From: Apophysomyces variabilis
Lineage: Eukaryota; Mucoromycota; Mucoromycetes; Mucorales; Mucoraceae
Direction: 5' to 3'
DNA: 64,000 nt
NCBI GenBank assembly: GCA_002749535.1
Contig: MZZL01000407.1
Location: forward strand, 151,596 to 215,595
Position numbers and translations under genes: made by a program. Position 1 is the stretch's first letter. Every line of letters starts with the position of its first letter. This document shows, piece by piece, positions 35,171 to 46,175 of this stretch. The notes beneath the pieces were generated by a model. It saw nothing but the letters and a program-made list of their open reading frames with translations. It did no database searches and was not told where the DNA came from.

Positions 35171-37157
35171 TTAGACTTTAGCCAGTAACTTTCTATTAAC
35201 CTTCAGCTTGAGGAAAATAAGAACACAGGAACCGGCTAGATAGCATATGCCGGTGAATACTTTTGAAACAAGAAATGGTTGACTTTCTTTGACTTGTGCT
35301 TGAATAGCTCCGGAGATGGTAGGACCCAGTACAGAAAGGGCATTGGTCATAAGGATAAAAGCGAGTCCAGAAGGGAGTTGTTCCATACCCAAGATAGACG
35401 CAACAATAGGTGACACTACACGAAAAGAAGATCAGACTTTTTCTCTCTATAGCAAATAATTTATAGTAAACAGTTCTCTTTTTTACCAAGACTGAAGTAT
35501 GAGCCGCAGAAGATGCCGAAAATCAAAGCAAAGGCAATCATGGAGGCGTATGTGAATGCAAACATCCAAAGCAAAAGCGAGCTTAAACCCCCAGCAATGG
35601 AGAATAGAATGTTCGTATTCATTGCACCGAAACGATCAGCTACCATTCCGGTAATGATACGTCCTACAAAGTTTCCCACGGCGGCGAGTGCAATAAGGGA
35701 AGCACCCTGCGAATATGGTACACCATAACTCGTCGCATAGGCTTTTCGAACAACAACATGTCAATGGGTCAAAATTTTCTGTCCAGGTTGATGTCAATCC
35801 CTTACATGCTAAGTAGAAGAAGGGAACACGGTAGCCCAGTAAGGTGATATTTGATCCGAGACAGAACAACGCACAGTTCACATTTTTGATGACACTAACA
35901 TCGATCAGATCGGATAGTTTTTTGCCTTTCCGAGTGGGAGGTTTGCGATCCTTTACAAGTATCACGGAAACTATATCACAGGCTAGAAAAACAAACCCCA
36001 GAATACGGTATGTCCTAAAATAATAAAATGGATGTCTATGTCTAAGTACTCGGAAGGTAAACCCACTTACCATGCAGGTCCTAACGTAGAATTGATGTAG
36101 GACATAATGAAGGAAATAACCAGCCCACCAATACCAGATCCGCTGGCGGCCAGCCCTTGCGCTAATCCTCGCTTCTTGGTGAAATATTGAGGTGGCACAC
36201 TTGTCTGAATATAGCAGAAATAACAAGGTATTAAGGTTTCATGTCTGCTAAAAAAAACAAAAAAGCAAAAAAAAAAAAAATAGAGCTGGGCCCATCCCAA
36301 CCGTCCCTTCCATTCCCCCCGCCCCCTTTATGTTACTCACCACTGTGGCGAACATAAACGACGCTCCTGTTCCGAAAAGCACCCCTTGTGTTAAACATAA
36401 ATGCCATATCTAAGAAAGCAAGATGGATCCAAGAAAGAAAAAGAAGTCATGGTAAGCAACAGCCATTTATCAAAACCTGACATCTTTCCTCGGTCGATAA
36501 ACTGGCCATTTCCAGGCCGAGCGTAATTAAAATTGTTCCGATGGCCATCACCATCTGGACACCGCCAAGCGACCGTAAGATCTGAGCTAGTGGACACATC
36601 AAGCTGACCATAATGAAGGCCAAAGTACCAACAAAGCTAAGCTCCACTCTGGCCGATATCCCGAAAACTTTCTGCTCGTAATAATCTTGCATTACACCTA
36701 TCCATGGAATAAGTTACACAGCGGGGCATCTTTCCTTTTTCTTCCGACAAAACCAACTTACCCCTACAAAGAAAAACCAAAGCCAGAATGGATTAATGAC
36801 AGGCGTTGGTTTCGTATCAACAAAGATGCTTCGGATACGAGCTGCATAGCCAAAAGAACGAGGGAAAAAAAACTCACCAGGCCATACTGGTACCGAACGT
36901 GGTAAACTGTACAAGGAAGCATCCAAATACAACGAACCATCCATAGCCACCGTCAGGCTCTTGTTCGTCACGGATGGTGGCTTCTGCGTGATATCCATTA
37001 TGTATCGGTCAGTTCTATATCTGCTGGGTTATTTAGACATACCATCGCATGTATTTCCTCGTTGTGGTTCAAGTTGGTCAGAATCTGTACGTTCAAAGGC
37101 ACCATAAGATGGTGTCCGATTTAACCATCTAGATTGATCTGGATGTGTAACTTCCAT
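35171..37157 (-). CDS. MFS monocarboxylate-type transporter
   Basis: Twelve-segment transporter of the monocarboxylate porter (MCT) group of the major facilitator superfamily; the substrate cannot be read from sequence. Nine exons (37043-37157, 36878-36983, 36762-36763, 36477-36697, 36341-36409, 36071-36204, 35806-36014, 35487-35741, 35171-35415) give 451 residues. The MCT signature appears as EPDGGYGWFVVFGCFLVQF then GTSMAWGVMQDYY, and YFTKKRGLAQGLAASGSGIG lies in the fourth/fifth segment region. NFVGRIITGMVADRFG is the conserved loop after segment 8. The frame closes only if a 2-nt exon (GG, 36762-36763) is included, restoring W-G-V. One donor (after 36477) is the unusual GTTTTG. Confidence 0.9.
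36762..36763 (-). other. predicted 2-nt microexon
   Basis: On the minus strand the preceding intron starts GTGAGT at 36877 and ends TTTGTAG at 36764. Two bases GG follow, then GTAAGTTGG starts the next intron, which ends GGATAG at 36698. Exon 2 ends in TG and exon 4 begins GTGTAATG, so only TG+GG+GT gives TGG GGT (Trp-Gly) of the conserved A-W-G-V-x-Q motif. Without it the downstream frame is lost. Confidence 0.75.
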
Positions 37158-38492
37158 AAGGACACAAAACGTCTAATGGGAGAAGAATCAAGGGGTTTGA
37201 GCAGTTGATGCTTGTTGACAGTGAATTAAAGGGATACCTAATTCTATGTGATATAAGTAAAAGAGAAGTGACACTACCCGGTATGTTTCTGCGGGTCCGC
37301 TTTTTTTTTCTTTTCTGATCTAAACCAACATAAGAGGGTTAAATTTGTGTGGGGGGGGGACTGTACCTCGTGGGAATCCCAAGCACTTTCTTTACTGACC
37401 CGAAAGTATGACCTGTAAAACCAAATGGGTAATAATTTCATCCTGTTTCTTGATAAAGAAACCTATTCGCCACACTGTAAGCGGAAATCAAAAACAGAGT
37501 ACATGGCCCGCCCGTCTCAATGAACAGCACATGCAACAGTATCACGCTAAGTCCTGCATCCCTTACATTTTGCTTTTCAATTCTATACACACCTTTAACC
37601 AGTACTAAAAAGTGAAATAGCCGCTCTATTCACACTATATGTCTCCGTTCAAACCAAATAGCAAGGCAAAAGTACACCTTTGATGACATAAAAGCTTTCT
37701 CCGATTTGTATTCGCTTGTTATGGAAACGAACTATACTCCGATCGTCATACTGCATCTTGCCGCTATGATGCTATAAAAGTAATGGATATACAGTATAGA
37801 AACACTTGTCCTATCCCAGTTCTTACTTTCATTATGTCAATTTCTTAGACATTGACTCTTATTTTCCATTGTTTAGGAGAAGAAATACGAGTGCTAAAGC
37901 ATTGAAAACTGGATCAGCTAGAGATATTATCTTAGTGCGTCGGTTTCATGCTAATGGATTTGGACGAATGCCTTGATCGTATTTAGGCAAATTCAAATGT
38001 TTCCAGCTGATTGAGAACCACGCGCGTTCCTTTTCTTCTCAAAATTTTGCACCCTTTGACCGTGAACATACTGAATGTCTTCCGAAATGATATGATGCGT
38101 TCGCCTTCGAAGACTTAACTGAGTGGAAACGTTACCAAGGAATTTTTTTTAAAAAGCGGTAGAGTCTTAGTACATACTTCCATCAATAGCACACGTGGAC
38201 TATAGAAGCAACGGCAAGTTTTTATTTCGAGGAGAAGCCGAAATAGATACGCAAACGTAGTGATTCTGTTTTTCATCCTCTGCCGTTCCGGTGATTTAAG
38301 GATCATCATATGTGCCAATATCTCAATGCGAATCAGAGAGGGAGACTTAACAATGTTTGTTGATGCGCTGTTTTTTGTTTGTGGAGCTTATATATTCCAG
38401 ACATAACTACGGCAATCCAGCTTTACCATTTAAGACAAAGTGCATATCTACTCTTCGCCAACACTGCTTTTGTTTTTTGTTTCTTACGGACA
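37158..38492. other. gene-free left flank of the second accessory island
   Basis: 1.3 kb AT-rich DNA with a nine-G run near 37350. Holds the transporter promoter on its left. No supported coding region. Confidence 0.4.
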
Positions 38493-40285
38493 ATGAGTGA
38501 TTAGGACGACATAAGTACTTTACTAAACAACTAGATGGGAATATTTCACCGGGATATTGCGATCTGCTCTCTGTCAATTGCATCTATTAAACGTGAAGCA
38601 CCGAACAAAGATTATGAGCTATGAAGCAAACAACCGTGATTGCGCGATCAAATCAAAAGTGATAACGGCCTCGTGAAGAAGGAACATGATTATTGCGCCA
38701 TAGAAGATAAACCTACGCAATCATACGCAAAGTGATGTTTAAAATATTTGGCAAGGTCATTGTGAATATCTTCATGAAAATACTTTTGGAAACACTTTCA
38801 TAACAATTTCTGATGAATTCCATAAATCATGCGCAAGTTTCTATCAGTACGATGAACATGCTAAATATAGTCTTGGGACACCTGACCATGAGGCATCTAG
38901 TCTTCAGTGCTACGGAGAGATCCGATCGACAGTAAGATGGTGCTCTTAGACACGAGATCCAAATTAGACAATATCAAATGCAACTCTACACCGTTCGAAG
39001 AAAATGTCCCGACATTATTATGTGATTTCCTACCATGGGGAGAGCATGCCGAATGGAACGCACAAACTTCAAATTACACGGCATGCATTATTTCCAACTC
39101 TCAGGCAATCTTATCAAACTTTGTGAATTATACCATTTAAAAATACAAGACATTGATAGACGTCGTATGTATCAGCCAAGCGGACAAGAAACACGGAAAA
39201 ATGGCAATCAAATACATGGACAACATATGTGAAAGAGCGAAAATGATTATTGCTGTTCCCGGTCTTTGTTATTGAGGCAGAGACCCGTTAATGGAGGATG
39301 TTACCAACAAAGATATTGAAGCCCACAATCATTCAAAGCTAAGAAAGTAATGGACTTGGGCAGGATGAGGATCATGAGGACGTTGAGATGTAATTCGATA
39401 ACAGAGAGCCATGAACATATTTTGGCTTTCGGTTTGAAGCTAATGCACCAATGGAAAATATGAAGGACTGAAACAAAGACAGCAACGGATTTCGCAGACT
39501 TGACGAGTACATTGATATAATACAGCATGAGTGTAACGCAGAGAAAGTCAAAAAGTTCATTTCCTGAGTTATCGATGACATGGTCACAGAGGGGTTAGAT
39601 AGTAAGCGAACGCGCTATCGGTGTGGATTACAAGATACTACTGATACATATATGGAGAGCAAATGCAGTCATCTATTGGGGCACATACGAAGGCGGTCTT
39701 GAATGGCACATATCCTATGACTCGAATGCGACGTTTAGTACAATCTTTTGTTGCAAATCTACCAAGTACATCCATCACTTATTTGCCATACTTCTCACTA
39801 TGACTATCATTATGCTGTACAGGAATTGGTTGATAAACACATTGATATTGATAACGAAGACGACTTAAAGTGGGTATGTTTGATATTACAGGGTGGAATG
39901 GAATCGAGCTTCGGGGTTACCTCCTTAGCATATATGAGGATTCTTGGTAGGTATTGCCACTGTCAATGCGACAGAAGGAATTCGACGTTACGGCAGATTA
40001 TAACTTCGAAACGTCACCAAATGACATCGCCGATATGGTTCCTTCCGGAATTGAACTAACAACAACACCATGCGGAAAACGTGCGCTTCCGTATTTTAAA
40101 ATGTCCGACGACGGGGTCCAACTCATGGGGGCTAAAGATGGTTCAGAATTGGCCTTAATTTGCGAACTTTGTCCTTGGAATTGCTATGGTAACTGACGCT
40201 TTCAGCAAAACGGTGTTTGGAAGACTTGTCGGTACACAGGCTTGGAACCTCCGTTCGCATGGAAGTACGGGGATTTTTTTTGTCT
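38493..40285 (+). pseudogene. decayed full-length paralogue of the HET-domain gene
   Basis: Plus-strand reading parallels the HET gene at 12.2-19.0 kb from end to end. Matches include the start RTMSD*, DQIKSDNGLVKK versus DEIKSDITLVNN, NTFGNTF versus NIFGNMF, PDHEASS versus PDHKAPS, LLDTRSKLDNIKC versus LLDTTSELDNIKC, GEHAEWNAQTSNYTA versus GKHAEWNAQTPNYTA, PLMEDVT, VDKHIDIDNEDDLKW, and NGVWK near the end. There are many stops and frameshifts (for example a stop five codons after the start), so it is clearly non-functional. No transposon is present at the position where the other copy is split. Confidence 0.88.
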
Positions 40286-40976
40286 AAGCAAACCTAGTAT
40301 GACTCTTTCAATAAAACCATGATTTTCTACTTTGCGGCAACACTATTTCCAAAGGATCTTAATGCATTTGTCTCTCCCTAATGTAGTTAACTCAGTTAGA
40401 TAGAGAGACGCGTTTTTTAAATGGTCAGACGCATCGACGCTAATGGACAGGTTGACGTCTTTCACACTCCTAAGAAACGCCATATCATGATACGTCGCTA
40501 ACATAATTGCGGATTTCTCCGGCCGAAAAGCTAAAATTTTGTCTTTCTACATAGTATCGTGGTTTGGTATAATGGACTCATCTCATTTCTGGACTTTTTG
40601 ATGTCTACTACATCTATCAATCTCCTTATACAGCACTCAAGAATTAAGCGTTGCTGCATATATCTTCTCTAAACACATCATGCATCGATATAGCCACAAT
40701 CTTAGCAATGTTGGTTTGACCGTTTCCATCCAGAAGGAAACTCTTTCTTTGTCTACTGTGCGTCGGTATTGTTATGGTATATGTTAGATTGCTTTTTCAA
40801 AGCCACAGGAAGCAATATATGTGAGCAAAAAATATTGGCAAGAGCATAGCATAAACAAAAGTTTCTCTGTGGATTTTTATTGATACCGGGAACAAAAAGT
40901 CCTAACCCACAAATGTCGGTCTATATATGGCATAACTATCCGTAGCTCTCGTACAGTAAATGCTGAATTCCGCAAA
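40286..40976. other. gene-free interval
   Basis: AT-rich DNA between the HET relic and the first secreted-protein gene. Nothing recognised. Confidence 0.4.
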
Positions 40977-41339
40977 TCAGTCTTCATCGGTATCCTTGCT
41001 ACGGCCATCGCCTTTAGCGTGATTATCATCATCATCATCATCGCCGCTAGTTCCAGGTTGCTGGTTAGTGCCATCAAGATCCTGAAGTCTCTGGCATGTG
41101 GATGTAAATGCATTTAACCCACAAATTATACCGATGAACGTAGGATTTGTCTGTCTTTTAACTACAGCGACTTGTTCCAGAGCGTGTCCTTCCGCTGTGA
41201 AATCCTCGCGTTGTCTGTCCATCTGGATGCTTTCAGCTCGAGCCAAAAAATGGTTGCCATCGCGGTCTGGGATTACGCCTGCCTGAACTGTCACTCCGAG
41301 GTAGAAGCAGGTCACAGCAAAGACGATTCCAAATCGCAT
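40977..41339 (-). CDS. small secreted pre-pro-protein, copy 1
   Basis: 120 residues in one exon. Residues 1-~20 (MRFGIVFAVTCFYLGVTVQA) are a signal peptide ending in AQA-like V-Q-A. A pro-region shared with copy 2 follows (GVIPDRDGNHFLARAESIQ). A dibasic VVKRQ site at ~61-65 fits Kex2-type processing, leaving an N-terminal Gln. The predicted mature part (~57 residues) contains a C-x8-C pair (CGLNAFTSTC) and an Asp-rich tail. No known family is recognised. A TATATA element lies ~62 bp upstream of the ATG. The paralogue at 42919-43218 has the same layout. Function unknown; effector, signal or cell-wall roles are all possible. Confidence 0.72.
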   Translation of the reverse strand: MRFGIVFAVTCFYLGVTVQAGVIPDRDGNHFLARAESIQMDRQREDFTAEGHALEQVAVVKRQTNPTFIGIICGLNAFTSTCQRLQDLDGTNQQPGTSGDDDDDDNHAKGDGRSKDTDED

Positions 41340-41400
41340 AATGTATGGTATAACGAAGCAAGAAGTAGTAAAGCTGAAAATTGCACTAAGGGTGTCTCCT

Positions 41401-41409
41401 TTATATATA
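41401..41409 (-). promoter_or_regulatory. TATA element of secreted-protein copy 1
   Basis: Minus-strand TATATAAAGG-like sequence about 62 bp upstream of the start codon, at the same distance as in copy 2. Confidence 0.6.
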
Positions 41410-42918
41410 CTTAACAAACACTCAACTATTGCCTCCTGCCTAAATTAAGTATTCGGTCATATGCATGTTAAAATAAGAGGACACAAAGGATAGCTTCAGT
41501 CCATGTCTGATTATGAAGGAGCAAGAAATAAAAAGCAGGGCGCTGCGATTCTCCTTTGATTGAGTTTTGAACTACACATTTCATGCTACTTTATACAATA
41601 TAGTTCAACTACGGATGCGCTTTGATACACTCGCTGAAAATGTGCTTTGTGTGATGTTAATGGATGCACTACATTGTCGATGTTCTTATTTATTACTAGC
41701 AATGACTGAAGCATTTAAGACTACAACCTCGCAGTTCGTATTGTTGACACAGAATAACTGGCTCTAGAGATCACGTGCTTATCGCATATGCATTGTAGCA
41801 GATCTATAAATCGGGATCTACCATTGCATTGCGTCGTTCTACATGTGCATAAATTAACTTCAAATTCTTTATCAACACGGATCCAGGATGCAATGAATAG
41901 AACGGGTGTTACACAGATCTAGGAAGGTAAAAAAAAGCGTTAGTTAGATCTGCTAAGTTTCTAAAACTATCATGATACAGACTTCATACGTGTTAATACC
42001 ATCTTACCAGTAACTTTGATACTCACTTACCAGGCTATTGACTAGCTAGCCTATCCTGTGCCAGTTACCATGTCATTACTACTTGTAAGTCGGTTAAGGC
42101 GTGCACAATGCAAGCATGGTGCTTATTGGAGGAAACATGGTCGATAGATTTATATTTTAAGGTGTATATAATACCCATATGCGATTAGGCAATAGTTTAG
42201 AGCAGGCTGTCTGAGGGATTCAAGAAATCCGTTAAAGGTCGTTGGAAACGAGTTTTAAAACATATAGTGAATGATTTAGTGCATTGCTGCAGACCGGATA
42301 CAAAGGTTGGGTACAAGCAACTTTTCCGAGCATGTTCCATATCATTTTTGATGTTATGTCGTTACCTATTTCTGTATTATTTTACTTAAAGTAGCACTTC
42401 GTTAACAGTGTGCATTCATTGCTCATTGTATGAACCTGTGGTGTACAAAAACTTGCATTTATCATATCTAACTGTATAGTAGGCCAATCCATTGCGAACC
42501 CAATGAATTTTTGCCAAGAGATACTTATTGCAGATACTGTCATAAATGTTACTTTGTCGGATGCGATATTGGTTCGGTGCCAACTCATTCCTTTGGTTTT
42601 GGTTGATTCCGATCATCAATCAATTTAAGAAGCAAAATGCAATAAGATTAGGTTGACGCAGATACCATTGCATACCGGGGCTTAATCAATAGACACTGTA
42701 CGCCGTTTTTAACGAGGCAGCAAGTGGAACCGGATGTTCTTCACCTGTAAATAATTTCTCAAAATACAGACTTGGTAATTAAAAGATGGTATTTTAGGGT
42801 GCGTAACAAGTAACTACTCTGCGCAATTTTATTTTCATAAGAATAAAGGAACATATAAGACAAAAGCATTGATTGCACATTAACATTATTGACAGGTATA
42901 CAAAGGACATTCAATCAA
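41410..42918. other. gene-free interval between the two secreted-protein genes
   Basis: 1.5 kb AT-rich DNA. A minus ORF at 42382-42588 has protein-like content but no recognised family or partner exons. No transposon ends are seen. Confidence 0.35.
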
Positions 42919-43218
42919 TCAATCTTTATCTTTATCGTCATTTTTGGGAACATTGGCACCAAGGGCCTCTTCAGCAGCTACGATAGTGGGACAGGCACCT
43001 TTAACAAGAGGTAGATTACAGGCATTACTGACGATCGGACCTTGTCTTTTAGCCACGGCGACTTTTCCTTGTAGTTGCGAATTCTCGTATTGCTCGTTTC
43101 GTTGGATACTTTCAGCTCGAGCCATAAAATGATTATTAGCGCGGTCCGGGATTACACCTGCGTGGACCGTCAATGCAATATAGAAGCAGGTTGCAGCAAA
43201 GAGGATTCCAAATCGCAT
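42919..43218 (-). CDS. small secreted pre-pro-protein, copy 2
   Basis: 99 residues in one exon. The signal peptide MRFGILFAATCFYIALTVHA and pro-region GVIPDRANNHFMARAESIQ closely match copy 1. The dibasic VAKRQ site follows at a similar place. The predicted mature part (~41 residues) is unlike copy 1 in sequence yet keeps a C-x8-C pair (CNLPLVKGAC) and an Asp/Lys-rich end. Conserved leader with diverged mature peptide suggests duplication followed by rapid change of the secreted product. A TATATAAAGG element lies ~63 bp upstream of the ATG. No known family recognised. Confidence 0.72.
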   Translation of the reverse strand: MRFGILFAATCFYIALTVHAGVIPDRANNHFMARAESIQRNEQYENSQLQGKVAVAKRQGPIVSNACNLPLVKGACPTIVAAEEALGANVPKNDDKDKD

Positions 43219-43280
43219 AGTAAATGATACAGAAGAACAGGAACAGATAGAATATAGATCAAAAGAACAACATGGCACCT

Positions 43281-43287
43281 TTATATA
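43281..43287 (-). promoter_or_regulatory. TATA element of secreted-protein copy 2
   Basis: Minus-strand TATATAAAGG about 63 bp upstream of the start codon, matching the spacing at copy 1. Confidence 0.6.
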
Positions 43288-44337
43288 GATTGCAAACAGT
43301 TTAGTTTCCTGTTTTACATCTAACTTAGACTTTACGCCATATGCGTTATATAAATAACTCTAAGCTAACTGATGCTTTCACCTTGTCTCTTTCCAGAAGA
43401 ACGGTACTTGGACACAGAGTGATGCAGGTTCTTCCTTTATTAATGTTTGAATTGTGCGTCCTATGCAGGTATAAGTGCAGATCTAAATCCCCATGCACTG
43501 GCGCACGATATGCTTTGTATAACATTTGATCGTTAACTGCATCATTTAATATTACTATCTTTTTATTATCGATGGTAGTAAAGCATGGATAGCCCAGCTG
43601 CGCAAATGAGTGTACCTGACCGTGGCATTAACCTAGTATGGTAACACTATGCAGTAGCACGGGTGCAAACGAGACTTCGTTTGTATAGACGACCTACAAT
43701 CGCGATATGGTGCTGTGCATAGCTGTAAGTTGGCTTTGGAGTTTGCCATTAAGGCAAATAAACAGAAGACAGTGAGTTCAATGATCCGCGTGCATAGATT
43801 TGAGGGTATTTTAGACGATACGTTTACATTCTATTCAATTGTTTTTTTTACGATGTTAGGTAGTATTGTTCAGTGGCGTATATCGGTTTTCCTTTGAAAA
43901 CCGTTCTTGAGGTATATGGATTACCTGTAATTTAAGGACGGCATAGAGTAGGGGAATTTCCCCCTTGCCCTGCGCACCGCGTAAAGCTGGTCAAGGATCA
44001 TTTGTTATGTACCCTAACCAAGGAGTCAACGGTTTGCAAAAGGAATGTAAGCCGATCGCAAAATGGTAGATTTTTTATTACGTACAAGATGAAGGGTAAC
44101 ACCGCCTATATTCTTGTGTGCCGATTTATTGCTGTTAGATTAGCATAGCCTTTGTCAGCTGGGATCTGCAGAAGACAGTCTATCTGTGGCAATTATTGAA
44201 CCCAGTATTACATTACAATAGGAGAAGAAAGATAAAATCTAGGACAAACATACTAAGCTATAGGATGAATTCTTCTCTAAAATCATATGGATATTGCAGA
44301 CTGCATATATGGTGAATGTCCTTTTCTCTTCATTAGT
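43288..44337. other. gene-free interval
   Basis: About 1 kb AT-rich DNA with no supported coding region. Confidence 0.4.
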
Positions 44338-46175
44338 CTAGTTCAATGGTTGAATGAGAACTTCAGCTGGTTTTATAGGCATAGAAACCATTGATGGGGG
44401 TTCAACCGAAGGGAATCCGCTTTCTATCAGGTTAAAATCTAGTGTACGGATAAACATAGCCAGCACGGTCTTCAGCTGAACATAACCAAACTGTTCGCCG
44501 ATACATCGATGTCGCCCTAGTTTTGTTTAAAGTTTATAGTTGACTTTCTGTTCGCGTGTTTTTCTTTTTCTCTGTATCTGGAGAAACTTACCATCACAAA
44601 AAGGTAGGTAGGTGTCTGACTCGATGAAAGTGCGACACATCCGAATACATAATCTTCGCCGAAACTTGCCGTTGCTGCATTGCTTTCGCTTGCAGCATGC
44701 TTGATGCGCTCCCAGTGACTGGGATCAAACCGGCGAGGCTTATCAAAATACCGAGCATCGATATGGTTGACCATGTTTGCTGCCCCGATATAAGTATCTT
44801 TGGGAATCACATAGCCTGTAGACGGGTGACTCAGATCCTGCACCACTTTACGCATCAAGTTGCCAAGAGGAGGATGCAGACGAAGCGTCTCGTGAATAGG
44901 ATACCCCAAATGCTTGCATTGCTTAATGATATCCAATGTCAATGGGACGTCTTTTGAGGGTAACAGACGGTGAAGTTCCTCACGAATATGATATCAAAAT
45001 AACCAAAGCTAGAAATCAACTATCTTGTAAAAGAACAAAAAGATCACGTCGGCTTTTTTGACGTACATCAGATCGGGTCGTTGAGCCAGTTGAAGTATAG
45101 CCCAACAACTGGTGGAAGAGCTCGTATGTTGACCTCCAAACAAGAGTGCAACCATCAAATAAGATATGGTGAGCGGGAAGTGGCATTCTGTTTTCATATC
45201 TTTGTTCCATCAGATGTTGAATCATGTCATTATGTTGCTTGAACGGGAACGAAAAATTAGCCAAGTGGAGCTTTTTATCTTCTATAGCATACCATATCAT
45301 TAGTGGCTCGACGCTTGTGGATCACATCCATAAACAGTTGGCTGAGCTTTCGTTGACCTCGATCCCGGTTCCAGTAGATTGTTAGAGGGAGATAATGAAA
45401 TACTAAGGTGATCGGATGCAAACCTTGGTCAAGATCATGAAATAGCGGGGCTACTTTGGTTTCTATCATAGCTCTAACTTCTTTCCCCATGAGACAATGT
45501 GATGCCGTCATTAAGATCAATTGGTGTAATCCTGACCTGAGATCCATTTCGCAGGGTCCTTTCGAGAATCGTGCGAGATATTGCCTCGTTTCTTGCTCGA
45601 TAAGAGGAAAATACTCTCGAAATTGTTCGGTAATGAGACCAAGCTTGATCATCCTATACATGCAGATATGCAGGTGTAAGTCATTGAGTAAAGAAATCGA
45701 TGTTTTCTCCCTTCATTCCAGGAAAGATTAGGGTAGTGCAGCATTTATCAAAACCTTTCTGTTCCATGAACACCTCATTGGGACAATCAAATACTACTTC
45801 TTTTCCGAACACAGGCGTGACTATAGACGAGTAGGCTTCAGCGGCAGAGACATAGGCGATAGGGATGTTGAAGACAAACCTGTTTGCTTCGGCTCCCAGG
45901 AAATAAGTAATCTTACGATCGCAGATGACAATCGTAAACACATTTTCATAGACAGCCCAGGCTTTCTCCAACAAACTCACAGGATCTTTTCCAAAGCTAA
46001 TGGCGCTACCAAGGTAAGGGATTCAATGAAATACGGTGGGTGGTGTGTTGCGTTTCCTCGGCATGGGCGATAATGATACGAGATGAACTACCCAAGCAAC
46101 GCCCAAAGTACACATCAATGCCCAAACAGTGTTACAGCTGCTTGTAGCTCTAAGAATGAAGGTTGCCAATGCCAT
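44338..46175 (-). pseudogene. CYP51-like cytochrome P450 pseudogene
   Basis: Related to sterol 14-alpha-demethylase, the ER enzyme of ergosterol synthesis and azole target. Reading from 46175: N-terminal membrane anchor (LMCTLGVAWVVHLVSL), IPYLGSAISFGKDPVSLLEK, YVSAAEAYSSIVTPVFGKEV, FDCPNEVFMEQK, LMGKEVR, GGQHTSSSTSCWAILQLAQR, HETLRLHPPLGNLMRKV and, near the end, GRHRCIGEQFGYVQLKT with the haem Cys. Disruptions: a TGA at 46023-46025 where the family has Trp (HWIP); a one-base loss at the MEQK/RMIK exon junction; a frameshift near 45195; and a frameshift near 44610 just before the haem motif, where F-G is also F-C. A functional CYP51 must lie elsewhere in the genome. Confidence 0.85.
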
